DNA from: Eubacterium sp. AB3007
Lineage (GTDB): Bacteria > Bacillota > Clostridia > Peptostreptococcales > Anaerovoracaceae
Direction: 5' to 3'
Assembly: GCF_000688015.1 (NCBI RefSeq)
Contig: NZ_JIAD01000001.1
Coordinates: 682,001-746,000, forward strand
DNA length: 64,000 nucleotides
The notes beneath the pieces were generated by a model that did no database searches, was not told where the DNA came from, and was given only the letters and a program-made list of their open reading frames with translations. The translations under genes were made by a program, and so were the position numbers. Shown piece after piece: positions 17,326 through 27,800 of the stretch (position 1 is its first letter; each line of letters begins with the position of its first letter).

Positions 17326-18398
17326 TTTCTATCTCCTTCTCTTCCGGCCAGGAGCCCCGTCCCGTCCGCAAATATCTTATCTGCCCGTATGTTTTCGCCG
17401 TCCTCATCCATGGTGACGATACCCAGGAATACATCCTCTGGTACCGCATACGCCAGATATGTCCGCCGAAACTCCTCTCTGATGGGAAGCGGGAACACTT
17501 CTGTCTTGAATGCCGGCTCCTCAACGATCTGAATATGCTTTGTCCACACCGGTAGCCCGGTCGTGATCCGCCGGATATCCAAAGGTCCGCTCAAATGCAC
17601 CCTTCCGAAGGCGGTCAGTGCCTCCTCAGGGGCCTTCATGATGGCACAGATCTCTTCCGGTGACATCTCCTCCAGTTGCGCAAGATCCACTGCTTCTTCC
17701 AGCACAAAGCCGCCTGTGCCGTTTCTCACCAGACTGGCCATGGCTCCACCGACTCCAAGCCTCTCCCCTGCTTCCTGACAGATAGTGCGGATATAGGTTC
17801 CCTTGGAGCATGTTACCGAGAAGACGATCTCGCTGTCATAGCCCTTCCCCAGAGACAAATCATCGATCGTCAGATCCCAGATATAGATCTGCCTGGGTTT
17901 TACTTTCTCCAGGATCTGGTCCCCCTGTCCATTGCGCGCATACTCGTAAAGCTTGCGCCCATCCACCTTACGGGCAGAATACATGGGAGGCAGTTGCCAG
18001 ATCACCCCCTGAAAAACCGAAAAGGCCTTTCTGACGTCCTCTTCTCTGATCAGGTCGATTCGGGATTCCTCTGCCTCACTGAGCACCGTGCCGGTCACGT
18101 CTTGGGTGTCGTACGTCCGCCCCAGCCGCATTGTACACCGATAGGTCTTGCGATCCATATCCAGATACTCCATGATGCGGGTAGCCCTCCCTACGCAGAT
18201 AGGGAGCACGCCCGTCGCCATTGGATCCAAGGTTCCTGTGTGTCCCACCTTCCTGACGGACAGGAGCCTGCGTAACCTCCCTACCACATCGTGGGAGGTG
18301 AGACCCGCAGGCTTGTTTACGTTGATGATACCGCCATGCTCCCGCAGCCATTGGTCACGGGAGGCCGTAGTGATTTCTGTTTTCTGGTTATTCCTCAT
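17322..18398 (-). CDS. truB: tRNA pseudouridine(55) synthase
   Basis: 358 residues from the ATG at 18398; the TTG at 18404 extends only two codons and has no better ribosome site. The catalytic aspartate lies in GHTGTLDPMATGVLP, preceded by NVNKPAGLTSHDVV. TruB makes pseudouridine 55 in the T-loop of tRNAs. The start overlaps the nrnA stop by 11 bp. The C-terminus carries a PUA-like region. Confidence 0.97.
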   Translation of the reverse strand: MRNNQKTEITTASRDQWLREHGGIINVNKPAGLTSHDVVGRLRRLLSVRKVGHTGTLDPMATGVLPICVGRATRIMEYLDMDRKTYRCTMRLGRTYDTQDVTGTVLSEAEESRIDLIREEDVRKAFSVFQGVIWQLPPMYSARKVDGRKLYEYARNGQGDQILEKVKPRQIYIWDLTIDDLSLGKGYDSEIVFSVTCSKGTYIRTICQEAGERLGVGGAMASLVRNGTGGFVLEEAVDLAQLEEMSPEEICAIMKAPEEALTAFGRVHLSGPLDIRRITTGLPVWTKHIQIVEEPAFKTEVFPLPIREEFRRTYLAYAVPEDVFLGIVTMDEDGENIRADKIFADGTGLLAGREGDRK

Positions 18399-19368
18399 CT
18401 GCAATACTCTTAAGTACCTTCTCGGTTACCGCATCTATCGCCTCCTGGAGACTCATAGTAAGAGTGGCTCCAGAAGCTTTCCTGTGCCCTCCGCCCCCGA
18501 AGGCCATTGCGATGGCTGCCACATCGCAGTTTCCTTTCGCCCGAAGACTGAGTTTGATCTCATCATCGGCTTTTTCCTTGAAGAATGCGGCAACTTCCAC
18601 ACCGCGGATGCTGCGCAAATTGGCCACCACTGCATCCGTATCGCCCGAACGCACATCGTTCTCCTCCATCATGGCCCGTGTCACATACGCCATTGCGAAC
18701 TTCCCATCTGCAGACAGTTTCATGTTGTTCATGACCTGTGCTTCTATGCGCATTCTCTCAGGACGCTGCGACTCATAGAGTTCTACGTTCATGCGATTCA
18801 CATCCACACCACAGTCGATCAGATCCGCAGCGATCCTGTGGGTCTGGGCTGTCGTATTGGAGTACTGGAACCTGCCGGTATCCGTGTTGATCCCTGTATA
18901 CAGTGCCTCTGCCGTCTCCCGATCGATGGGGTGATCCAGTGCGCGGATAAGATGGTAGATCAGCTCTGCCGCAGCAGCGGCAGAAGGATCGATGATGTTG
19001 TAGTCAAACACCGGCTCTGTAGTGGGATGATGGTCCACACAGATACTGATGGGGGCCTGGTGGAACCAATTTGCCCGCTTTGGATACCTTCCGTCCTCAC
19101 CACAGTCGATGCACATGGACACCGTCGGGACATCTGAGACCTCTCCGATGGGCATCGTGTATCCATGGTCCAGAAACTGCAGGTTCTCCGGAATCTCGTC
19201 CTCTGTCACCACATAGCAGGTCTTGCCGAGCTGTCTGAGGACCCTTGCCATCGCTACAGTTGAGCCAATGGCATCCCCGTCCGGACTTATATGGGGATAG
19301 AGCAACACGCTGGAGGCCTCTTTCAGGACTCCGGCGACTGTCTGAAAATTATCATTCTTCTTCGTCAT
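18388..19368 (-). CDS. nrnA: Bifunctional oligoribonuclease/PAP phosphatase
   Basis: 326 residues of the DHH/DHHA1 family. Metal motifs are HISPDGDAIGS near residue 26, CIDCGEDGR and DHHPTTEPVFD; the DHHA1 end contains FGGGGHRKASGAT. NrnA degrades short RNA and dephosphorylates 3',5'-pAp. It stands between rbfA and truB, its usual place in Bacillota, with a 17-bp overlap with rbfA. Confidence 0.95.
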   Translation of the reverse strand: MTKKNDNFQTVAGVLKEASSVLLYPHISPDGDAIGSTVAMARVLRQLGKTCYVVTEDEIPENLQFLDHGYTMPIGEVSDVPTVSMCIDCGEDGRYPKRANWFHQAPISICVDHHPTTEPVFDYNIIDPSAAAAAELIYHLIRALDHPIDRETAEALYTGINTDTGRFQYSNTTAQTHRIAADLIDCGVDVNRMNVELYESQRPERMRIEAQVMNNMKLSADGKFAMAYVTRAMMEENDVRSGDTDAVVANLRSIRGVEVAAFFKEKADDEIKLSLRAKGNCDVAAIAMAFGGGGHRKASGATLTMSLQEAIDAVTEKVLKSIADEE

Positions 19369-19735
19369 GAATATTCAGACCTTTCAATACTTCGTCCATA
19401 TGTCTGCCGTATTCCATAGATCGATCGATCTTGAACAGCAGCTCTGGCACGTGGCGCAGCTTGATCTCCCTTCCGATCTTGTGGCGGATCTTTCCTTCTG
19501 CGCTCTTCAATCCTTCCAGTACGTCCTTCTCCTTCTGTGCTTTCCTGTCCTCGTCACCGGCGAGATCCAGGATGGTGATGTAACAGGTGGCATAGCTGTT
19601 GTCCCCCGTCACATCCACATCCGTGATGCTGATCATGCCTTCCAGGCGAGGATCCTTGAGTTCCTTGAGGAGCATCTGGCTCAGGATCTTCTTGATCTCC
19701 TCTCCCAGACGCCCCTGTCTATATCCTTTTCCCAT
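19352..19735 (-). CDS. rbfA: Ribosome-binding factor A
   Basis: 127 residues of the KH-like RbfA family, beginning GYRQGRLGEEIKKILSQML and containing DPRLEGMISITDVDVTGD. It matures the 5' end of 16S rRNA in the 30S subunit. An AAAGGAAG site precedes the ATG; the gene starts 11 bp after infB. Confidence 0.95.
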   Translation of the reverse strand: MGKGYRQGRLGEEIKKILSQMLLKELKDPRLEGMISITDVDVTGDNSYATCYITILDLAGDEDRKAQKEKDVLEGLKSAEGKIRHKIGREIKLRHVPELLFKIDRSMEYGRHMDEVLKGLNIHDEEE

Positions 19736-19746
19736 TGGCTTCCTTT

Positions 19747-22524
19747 CTAATTACGTTCGATTTCCACCATGGTGAAGCACTCGATGATGTCACCTTCCTT
19801 GATATCGTTATAATCCTCGATGCCGATACCACACTCGTAGCCCTGGTTGACTTCTTTGGCATCGTCCTTGAAGCGCTTCAGGGATGAGATCTTGCCCTCG
19901 TGGACAACGATCCCGTCTCTGACCAGACGGATCTCCTTGTTTCTGGCCACCTTGCCCTCGGTGATGTAGGCACCGGCAACGATACCCACGCCCGGCACCT
20001 TGAAGGTATTTCTGACCTCTGCCTTTCCGAGAACTTCTTCCTTGAATTCCGGATCAAGCATGCCCTTCATGGCGGCTTCCACATCATTGATCACATCGTA
20101 GATGACACGGTACAGACGCAGTTCCACACCGTGCTGCTCTGCCATGGACGCGATCGCGGTGGACGGTCTGACATTGAACCCGATGATGACGGCATCGGAA
20201 GTCTCTGCCAGCATGATATCGGATTCGGATACGGTACCTACGCCGGAGTGGACCACATTCACCTTGACCTCGTCGTTGTTCAGTTTCTCCAGAGAGGAAA
20301 TCATGGCGCCAACAGAGCCCTGTACATCGGCCTTGATGACCAGGTTCAGTTCCTTGGTCTCTCCCTCCTGGATCTGGCTGAAGAGCTTATCCAGGGTCAT
20401 GCTGGAATTCTTGGCCAGGACCTCTTCGCGGAGCTTTTCTTTTCTGTTTTCGGCGATCTCTCTGGCCGTCTTATCGTCCCTGACGGCGTCGAACTCATCA
20501 CCCGCCTGAGGAACGTCTGTCAGTCCCAGGATTTCTACCGCTGTGGCCGGACCGGCTTTCTTCAGCACGTTACCCTTGTCGTCTGTCATGCGACGGATTC
20601 TTCCGGAACATGTACCGGCAACGATGCTTTGGCCAGCCTGCAGAGTACCGTTCAGGATCAACAGGGAGGCCACAGGCCCCTTGGCTTTGTCCAGTCTGGC
20701 CTCGATCACAGAACCGTGGGCAAGCCGGTTGGGGTTTGCCTTCAATTCCATCATCTCTGCCTGCAGCAGAATCATCTCCAGCAGGTTGGTGATTCCCTCG
20801 CCGGTCTTGGCAGATACGGGAACACTGATGACGTCTCCGCCCCAGTCCTCCACCAGGACACCCTGATCGGCCAGATCTTTCTTGACCATATCCGGATTGG
20901 CTCCGGGCTTGTCCATCTTGTTGATGGCGACGATGATCGGCACGCCGGCTGCCTTGGCATGGCTGATGGATTCGATGGTCTGCGGCTTGACGCTGTCATC
21001 GGCAGCGACAACCAGTACGGCGATATCTGTAATGTGGGCACCTCTGGCACGCATGGCGGTGAAGGCCTCGTGTCCCGGAGTGTCCAGGAAGACGATCTTC
21101 TGTCCGTTGATGCTGACCTCGGATGCACCGATGTGCTGCGTGATTCCTCCGGACTCAGAAGAGGTTACGTTGGTGTTGCGGATAGCATCCAACAGAGATG
21201 TCTTACCGTGGTCAACGTGGCCCATGACAGTGATGATCGGGGATCTGTCCTTCAGATCCTTCTCTCTGTCCTCGAAATGCTCGATCCCTTCCTCGATGAT
21301 CTCTTCCTCTACCTTGCCGATCACGACCTCCAGTCCCAGTTCCTCGGCCAGGACCATCAGTGTGTCCTCGTCGATGTTCTGGTTGATGTTGGCCATAACG
21401 CCCAGCTTCATCAGGGTCATGATGACCTTGGAGGTAGAGACCTCTGCCTGCTCACAGAAACCAGCCACCGTGATCGGAACGTTGATCTTGATGGTGCCCT
21501 CTGGCAGTACTTCTTCTTCGATCTCCGGCTCTACGTCCTTCGGCTTGTTGTACTTCTTGCGTTCCTTCTTCTCCAGCGACTTGCGATCGAACTTGGCGAA
21601 CTTGTTCCTGTCATCATGTCTGTGGTTGTTGTTTCCACGTCTCTCGGAACGGTTCTTGCCACCGGAGGTTCCTCCGGCAGGCGCTGCCTTCGGCACGCGG
21701 TTGCTGCCTCTGTTCTCGTTGACCGCCGGCTTTCTTCTGCCGCCGCTCTTGTTCTGCGCATTGGTTCCAGCAGAGGGACGTCCGCCACTGCGGCGCTCGT
21801 TTCTGTGCTCGTTTCTGGAACTGGTCCTGCTCCGCTTGTCGTCAGCATTCTTGCCTGTGGTGCTGTTCTTGCGCGTATTGTCGATCTCTCCGGCCTTCCG
21901 AATGATCCGCGGGCCCTGAGGACGCGGTGCATCGGCACCGGCTCTCTTGATACGGGAGCCGGCAGGCTTCCTGTCTTCTTTCTTCCCTGCACCGGTCTCC
22001 GTATGGGTCTTCACAGCAGGCTTCTTCTCTTCCATCTGCGGTTTCTTTTCTTCTTTCTTTGGTGTCGGCTTCGCGTCAGTCTTTTCGATGGCCTTGGAGG
22101 CAGGTTTCTCTACTGGCGTACGCTCCGTTTTCTTCGGTTCGGCTTTCGTAGCAGATGCCTTCTCTACGGGCTTGTCAGCAGGAGCCTGCTTTGTGACCGT
22201 TCTCTCCGCATCGTCCTCGGTCCTCTCCTTCTGGCGCCTGGCAAGCATCGCCTCATCGACTACGGGCTTACCCACCGGAGGTTTCTTCTTGTTGGCGAGA
22301 AAAGCCTCATCCACGATCGGCTTACCTACCGGAATCTTCTTGCCGGTAGCCGTCGTCTTGGTGGTCGCTTTCTTCTCCCCGTTTCCCCTGAGCTTTGCTT
22401 CCACGTCTGCCGTGACATTGCTCATATGGCTCTTCAGTTCGATCCCATTTTCAGCGGCCTTTGCGATCAGGTCCTTACTCGCGATCCCCATCTCTTTCGC
22501 AAGTTCATATACCTTTTTTGTCAT
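19747..22524 (-). CDS. infB: Translation initiation factor IF-2
   Basis: 925 residues. A long N-terminal region (to about 330) is rich in Lys, Glu, Pro and Ala and contains near-identical PVGKPxVDEAxLAxxKK repeats. The GTPase follows: GHVDHGKTS near 436, [14 protein letters not shown]. Domains II-IV complete the protein, ending in EIERN. IF-2 places fMet-tRNA on the 30S subunit. The start overlaps ylxQ by 20 bp. The antisense strand is open for 875 codons, a result of codon bias. Confidence 0.98.
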   Translation of the reverse strand: MTKKVYELAKEMGIASKDLIAKAAENGIELKSHMSNVTADVEAKLRGNGEKKATTKTTATGKKIPVGKPIVDEAFLANKKKPPVGKPVVDEAMLARRQKERTEDDAERTVTKQAPADKPVEKASATKAEPKKTERTPVEKPASKAIEKTDAKPTPKKEEKKPQMEEKKPAVKTHTETGAGKKEDRKPAGSRIKRAGADAPRPQGPRIIRKAGEIDNTRKNSTTGKNADDKRSRTSSRNEHRNERRSGGRPSAGTNAQNKSGGRRKPAVNENRGSNRVPKAAPAGGTSGGKNRSERRGNNNHRHDDRNKFAKFDRKSLEKKERKKYNKPKDVEPEIEEEVLPEGTIKINVPITVAGFCEQAEVSTSKVIMTLMKLGVMANINQNIDEDTLMVLAEELGLEVVIGKVEEEIIEEGIEHFEDREKDLKDRSPIITVMGHVDHGKTSLLDAIRNTNVTSSESGGITQHIGASEVSINGQKIVFLDTPGHEAFTAMRARGAHITDIAVLVVAADDSVKPQTIESISHAKAAGVPIIVAINKMDKPGANPDMVKKDLADQGVLVEDWGGDVISVPVSAKTGEGITNLLEMILLQAEMMELKANPNRLAHGSVIEARLDKAKGPVASLLILNGTLQAGQSIVAGTCSGRIRRMTDDKGNVLKKAGPATAVEILGLTDVPQAGDEFDAVRDDKTAREIAENRKEKLREEVLAKNSSMTLDKLFSQIQEGETKELNLVIKADVQGSVGAMISSLEKLNNDEVKVNVVHSGVGTVSESDIMLAETSDAVIIGFNVRPSTAIASMAEQHGVELRLYRVIYDVINDVEAAMKGMLDPEFKEEVLGKAEVRNTFKVPGVGIVAGAYITEGKVARNKEIRLVRDGIVVHEGKISSLKRFKDDAKEVNQGYECGIGIEDYNDIKEGDIIECFTMVEIERN

Positions 22525-22852
22525 TAAACACCTCTCCTTCCGCTTGTATCTTGTCTATCTCGCTACGGATCACTCGGGCAAAGCCTGCATCTGTGACAGC
22601 GAAGATGTTGTTCCCCTGCCGTCCTGTGATCCTGGAAAGTTCCTCTCGTGTCCCGAAAATGCGATAGTCGACTTGCCCCGCCTCACATTTCCGTGTCATC
22701 TTCTCGATCGATCCTTCGGCGGTGTCCTCCGCGATGATCAGAAGTCTGACCTTTCTCTTCTCTACAAGCATAAGACATGTATTATATCCGGCGCTCAGCT
22801 TGCGGGCCTTCGCTGCAAAGCCCAGATATCCAAACAGCTTATCACTTATCAT
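22505..22852 (-). CDS. L7Ae-family RNA-binding protein YlxQ
   Basis: 115 residues from the ATG at 22852, which has a GAGGAG site; longer frames lie inside rnpM. The fold signature is [17 protein letters not shown] at the start and the [12 protein letters not shown] strand. L7Ae proteins bind kink-turn RNA; YlxQ sits in nearly all Bacillota nusA-infB operons. The ATG overlaps rnpM by 11 bp. Confidence 0.9.
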   Translation of the reverse strand: MISDKLFGYLGFAAKARKLSAGYNTCLMLVEKRKVRLLIIAEDTAEGSIEKMTRKCEAGQVDYRIFGTREELSRITGRQGNNIFAVTDAGFARVIRSEIDKIQAEGEVFNDKKGI

Positions 22853-23120
22853 GCAACAACTCCTCAAAGATCGGATCCGTCTCCTCCGCGCTGAAGTTGG
22901 TCCGGAAGCTTCTGGACAAAGCCTTCTTCCGGCGCGCCTGTTCGATACAGGCACGGTCATCGCAGAGATACACGCCTCTCCCGTTCGCCTTGCCGGTCCG
23001 GTCAACAGACAGCTTCTCCTGGAACCAGGCGATGCGAATCATCTCTTGTTTTGGTTTTGATTCCATGCACCCGATGCACCGACGCATCGGCGGTTTTCCG
23101 TTATTCTTCCTCCGGCTCAC
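22842..23120 (-). CDS. rnpM: YlxR-family RNase P modulator
   Basis: 92 residues of the YlxR/DUF448 family: PMRRCIGCMESKPKQEM, then GRGVYLC and CIEQARRKKALSRSF. The family member RnpM binds the RNase P RNA and lowers its activity (established for Bacillus). Overlaps nusA by 20 bp and ylxQ by 11 bp. Confidence 0.92.
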   Translation of the reverse strand: MSRRKNNGKPPMRRCIGCMESKPKQEMIRIAWFQEKLSVDRTGKANGRGVYLCDDRACIEQARRKKALSRSFRTNFSAEETDPIFEELLHDK

Positions 23121-24225
23121 CTACAGCCTCCTCCGGTTCCTCGGTGATTTCCTCCGGCACGTCCATGATCTCATCCTCCTCATACTCGGAGTAGTACTGC
23201 GTATGACTCTTGATGTCGATCTTCCAGCCACTGACTCTGGCCGCCAGGCGTACGTTCTGTCCCTGCTTTCCGATGGCCAGCGACAGCTGATCATCCGGCA
23301 CGATGGCGGTGGCAATACGGGCTTCCTCATCCTCGATCACCACGTCTTCCACATCGGAAGGGCTTAGTACGTTGCAAATCAGTTCCTCAGGATCATCGCT
23401 CCAGAAAATGATATCGATCTTCTCTCCGCTGAGCTCGTCCACCACATTCTGTACGCGGGCACCTCTGGAACCGACGCATGCTCCCACCGGATCCACGTTC
23501 TCATCGTTGGACCATACGGCCATCTTGGTTCTGGAACCAGCCTCTCTGGACACACCGCGGATCTCCACGATCCCGTCCTGGATCTCTGGTACTTCCAGTT
23601 CAAACAGTCTCTCCACCAGTCCCGGATGGGATCTGGAGAGAAAGACCTGCGGACCCTTGGTGGCTTCCTTCACGTCCATGATATATACCTTCAGTCTGTC
23701 CCCAACACGGAAATGCTCGCCCGGAACCTGCTCACCGGCGGAGAGAATCCCCTCCGTTCTGCCGATGTTGACGAAGAGAGTGTTGTTGCTTCTTCTCTGT
23801 ACCACACCGGTGACGATCTCCCCCTGTCTGTCCACGTACTCGTCGTAGATCATCTTTCGCTCGGTCTCTCTCAGTCTCTGCACCACCACCTGTTTGGCTG
23901 TGGTAGCAGCGATCCGGCCGAAATCTCTCGGCTCCACCGCGAATTCGATGGCATCCCCGATCTCATAACGGGGATCGATCTCCATGGCTTCATCCAGGGA
24001 CATCTGTGTCATCTCGTCTTCCACTTCCTCCACGATATCCTTCCGCATCAGAACGGCGACATCCCCTGTGTCCGGATTGATGACTACACGAACATTCTGC
24101 GATGTCCCGTAGTTCTTCCTGTACGCGGATACCAGCGCGTTCTCAATGGTGTCAAGAAGAAGATCTTTGGAGATTCTTTTTTCTTTTTCGAGTTCATTGA
24201 GCGCTTCGATAAACTCTTTATTCAT
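23101..24225 (-). CDS. nusA: Transcription termination/antitermination protein NusA
   Basis: 374 residues: N-terminal RNA-polymerase-binding domain, S1 domain near 135-200, then two KH domains with VGACVGSRGARVQNV and SLAIGKQGQNVRLAA. The last 35 residues are acidic (Glu-rich), as is common in Clostridia; the proteobacterial AR repeats are absent. It controls pausing, termination and antitermination. A GGGAGG site precedes the ATG, 16 bp after rimP. Confidence 0.97.
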   Translation of the reverse strand: MNKEFIEALNELEKEKRISKDLLLDTIENALVSAYRKNYGTSQNVRVVINPDTGDVAVLMRKDIVEEVEDEMTQMSLDEAMEIDPRYEIGDAIEFAVEPRDFGRIAATTAKQVVVQRLRETERKMIYDEYVDRQGEIVTGVVQRRSNNTLFVNIGRTEGILSAGEQVPGEHFRVGDRLKVYIMDVKEATKGPQVFLSRSHPGLVERLFELEVPEIQDGIVEIRGVSREAGSRTKMAVWSNDENVDPVGACVGSRGARVQNVVDELSGEKIDIIFWSDDPEELICNVLSPSDVEDVVIEDEEARIATAIVPDDQLSLAIGKQGQNVRLAARVSGWKIDIKSHTQYYSEYEEDEIMDVPEEITEEPEEAVGEPEEE

Positions 24226-24241
24226 CTGGCTATTACCTCCC

Positions 24242-24721
24242 CTAAAAAATCACTGCAAGACGAACCCCTGCGGTCTCGTCCTCTCCGCATGCAACTGTCT
24301 GCCCATCCTCTGTCTCGATGGTGATCACACCATCCGTCCGTCCGATCAGCTTACCCTGGAACTCCTTCTGCCCGTCTCTGGCCTTGTAGAGCTTCAGGTC
24401 TACGATCTCGCCGGCATACCGATCAAAATGCTCCTGCGTCAGGAGCGGTCTGTCCATGCCCGGCGAACTGACTTCCAGATAGTAGTTCTGCTGGATCGGA
24501 TCCTCCCGGTCCAGTTCCTCTGAGAGGAATCGAGAGACCGCCTCACAGTCATCTGTACTTACATACTCTTCGTCCGTCCTGTCGATAAACACGCGCAGGT
24601 ACCAGTCCTTGCCTTCCTTCCGGAACTCTGTATGATAGAGCTCCAGTCCGTGCTCCTCCAGGAAAGATGTGAGGATTCTGCCGACCAGATCACGGATGTT
24701 GTTCTTCTGTGTCTTTGCCAT
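24242..24721 (-). CDS. rimP: Ribosome maturation factor RimP
   Basis: 159 residues from the ATG at 24721, chosen because GGAGGC lies just before it and because the longer frame runs through a terminator hairpin. LEVSSPGMDRPL is the family signature. RimP assists 30S maturation. First gene of the rimP-to-ribF operon. Confidence 0.95.
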   Translation of the reverse strand: MAKTQKNNIRDLVGRILTSFLEEHGLELYHTEFRKEGKDWYLRVFIDRTDEEYVSTDDCEAVSRFLSEELDREDPIQQNYYLEVSSPGMDRPLLTQEHFDRYAGEIVDLKLYKARDGQKEFQGKLIGRTDGVITIETEDGQTVACGEDETAGVRLAVIF

Positions 24722-24742
24722 TCTGCCTCCATACAAAACTGA

Positions 24743-24765
24743 AAGAGTGGGGTTTGCCCACTCTT
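24743..24765 (-). terminator. Hairpin between polC and rimP
   Basis: On the minus strand AAGAGTGGG and CCCACTCTT form a 9-bp stem followed by a T-rich stretch (TTTCAGTTTTG). It probably terminates the pyrH-polC operon; its place in front of rimP could also allow read-through control. Confidence 0.6.
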
Positions 24766-24858
24766 CTGCACCTTGTATTAACGATTCCATAGATTACTTT
24801 ACCATATATCCGGCAAACTGTCAAGGAAAACCTTTGGGCGCCAGCCTCAGATCTGGCT

Positions 24859-27800
24859 TCAGATCGCAAAGGTCAACTGATCGGTCTCTGGCATGCCGTC
24901 GAACACACCGTGCTCCCGCAATGTCTCGATCACAGACTTGGATACCTTGGAACGGTTCCTGGCTTCCTCCACGGTCCCAAAGGGTTTCTCCGCATAGGCA
25001 TCTGCCAGTGCTTCTGCCGCGGATGCTCCCACTCCAGGAAAAGCCACATAGGGCAGCACGAGCTGTCCATCGACCACCTTGAATCTCAGTGCATCCGACA
25101 GACCCAGCTCGGCATCCCGGAAGGTGAATCCACGGGCGTACATCTCATATACAAGTTCCAACACCGTGATCTGTCCTTCTTTCTTCTTACGCTCGTTCTT
25201 CTCCAGATGACTGTATTCCTCCAGTTTGCTGAGTATGGCCGCAGAGCCGGCCAGGATGGTAGCCACATCGAAATCATCCGCCGCATTGGTGAAGGTCGCC
25301 GCATAAAATTCCGCCGGGTAGTAGACTTTGTACCAGGCCAGACGAAAAGACATCATCACGTAAGCCACCGCATGCGCCCGGGGGAACATGTACTCGATCT
25401 TCCCGCAGGAGTCGATGTACCATTGGGGTACGTCATGCTCCCGCATGAGTTCTTTGTCCTCTTCCTTCAGGACTCGATTCTTCTTTCGGACATCCTCCAT
25501 GATCTGGAAAGCCTTCTCGTTCTCCAGACCCTTCAAGATCAGATAGTTCATGATATCATCACGGGTGGAGATGACCTCGCGCATGGTGGCCACGCCCTCC
25601 CGGATGTAGTCCTGAGCATTTCCAAGCCATACGGCTGTCCCGTGAGAGAAGCCTGACATACGCACCAGATCAGCGAACTTGTCCGGTTTGACATCGTCCA
25701 ACATCCCCCGCACAAAGGATGTTCCAAACTCCGGAATCCCGTAGCTTCCATGGGTGAACTGGTAGTCCGGATCCTGGATCTTCAGTGCCTCTGTACCATT
25801 GAATATGGACAGTACCGTCCGATCCGACAGATCCAGTTCCATGGGATCCACCCCGGTCATGTCCTGCAGATGACGGATCATGGAGGGGATGTTGTGCCCC
25901 AGGATATCCAGTTTCAGCAGGTTGGAGTCGATCTTGTGATAGTCGAAATGGGTGGTGATAATGTCCGAAGATGTATCGTTAGCCGGGCGCTGGATGGGAC
26001 AGAACTCGTATATCTCCCTGTCGTCCGGTACGATGACGATGCCCCCCGGATGCTGGCCCGTTGTCCGTTTGACACCGGTGCATCCGATGGCCAGCCGCTT
26101 CAGTTCGAACTCGTTGATGCTCCGTCCTGTCTCCTCGGCGAATTTCCGCACAAAGCCTTTCGCCGTTTTCTCCTGAATTGCGGACACGGTACCTGCCTTG
26201 TAAACGTTCTTCTCGCCGAAGATGACCCCCACATACTTATGGGCTCTGGCCTGATACTCACCCGCAAAGTTCAGGTCGATATCCGGTTCCTTGTTCCCCT
26301 CGAAACCCAGGAAGGTGGCAAAGGGAATGGTGAACCCATCCCGGTGCATCATGGTGCCGCAATGGGGACACGCCTTCTCCGGCATATCGATGCCGCAGTC
26401 ATAGAGGTTCATATCCCCCCACTCCAGGTGCTTGCAGTTGGGACAGATATAATGCGGATCCAGGGGGTTTACCTCCGTGATCCCTGCCATGGTGGCCGCA
26501 AAGGAGGATCCCACGGAACCTCGCGATCCCACCAGGTACCCATCCTCATTGGACTTGCGCACCAGCATCTGGGCCGACACGTACATCACCGCGTAGCCAT
26601 TGCTGATGATCGCATTCAGCTCTGTATCCAGCCTTGTCTGTATGATCTCCGGCAAAGGATCCCCGTAGATCTCATGTGCCCTTTCCATACAGGTGACTCG
26701 CAGCGTCTCCTCGGCCCCTTCGATCTTGGGAGGACACTTCTCCTTGGGAACCGGCCTGACATCGTCGATCATGTCCGCAATCTTGTTGGGATTTTCCACT
26801 ACCACCCGGTAGGCGTCTTCCTCTCCTAGATAGGCGAACTCCTCCATCATTTCCTCGGTGGTACGCAGATAGAGGCCTTCTCCGTTTTCCGCGTCCTTGA
26901 ACCCCTTTCCCATCATGATGATGTTGCGGAAGATCGCGGACTCCGGCTCGTTATAATGGGCGTCTGTGGTAGCCACCACCGGTTTCCCCAACCGGTCTGC
27001 CAGAGCAATGATCCTGCGGTTAAGTTCCCGCAGGTCGTCCCAGGAGTTTACCTCCGGGTACCGCTCATTCTCGATCATGAACCGGTTGTTGATCAACGGC
27101 TGGATCTCCAGATAGTCATAGAAGGAGGCGATCTCATCGATTTCCTCTTGCGGCCGATTCTCCCGTACTGCCCTGTATACCTCGCCAGCTTCACAGGCCG
27201 ATCCGATGATGATCCCCTCCCGGTACTGTCGGATCACCGACTTGGGAAGTCTGGGCCTGCGATAGAAATAGTGGAGATGCGAGATGGAGACCAGCTTGTA
27301 CAGGTTCTTCAACCCCTCCTGGCTGGCCGCCAGAAGGATGATGTGATTGGTCTTGACCGGATCCTTTCGGGTTCCCTTGTAGTCGATGCTTCCGTCCTCC
27401 TGGATGCGGTCCCTGTCTTCGAACACATATCCTTCCATGCCAAGGATGACCTTGATGCCGCGCTTCTGCCCCGCTCCGAATGCGTCCGGAAAACTCTGAA
27501 CGACACCGTGGTCCGTGATGGCAACCGCCGGCTGTCCCCAGTCTGCCGCTGTGTTCACCATCTGTGCCGGATCGTTCATTCCATCCATGTCGCTCATGAT
27601 GGTGTGGGCATGCAGTTCCACCCTGTGTATTCCCTGGTAGTGATCTTCCCGCCGGGGTGCCTGTCGCACCTCGATGTTACGAATCATCACATCCAGTAGG
27701 TTGTCAAATCGATTCAGTTCTGTGGTGCCCTCTGCAGCCACATAAGTACCTTCCTTATATGTATCTCCGATCTCCGCCCATTTTTCATTCTCGATGAAGA

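Noticed and set aside
19900..22527. 875-codon frame antisense to infB
   Set aside because: Covers nearly all of infB on the other strand; product looks random and no start signal is present.
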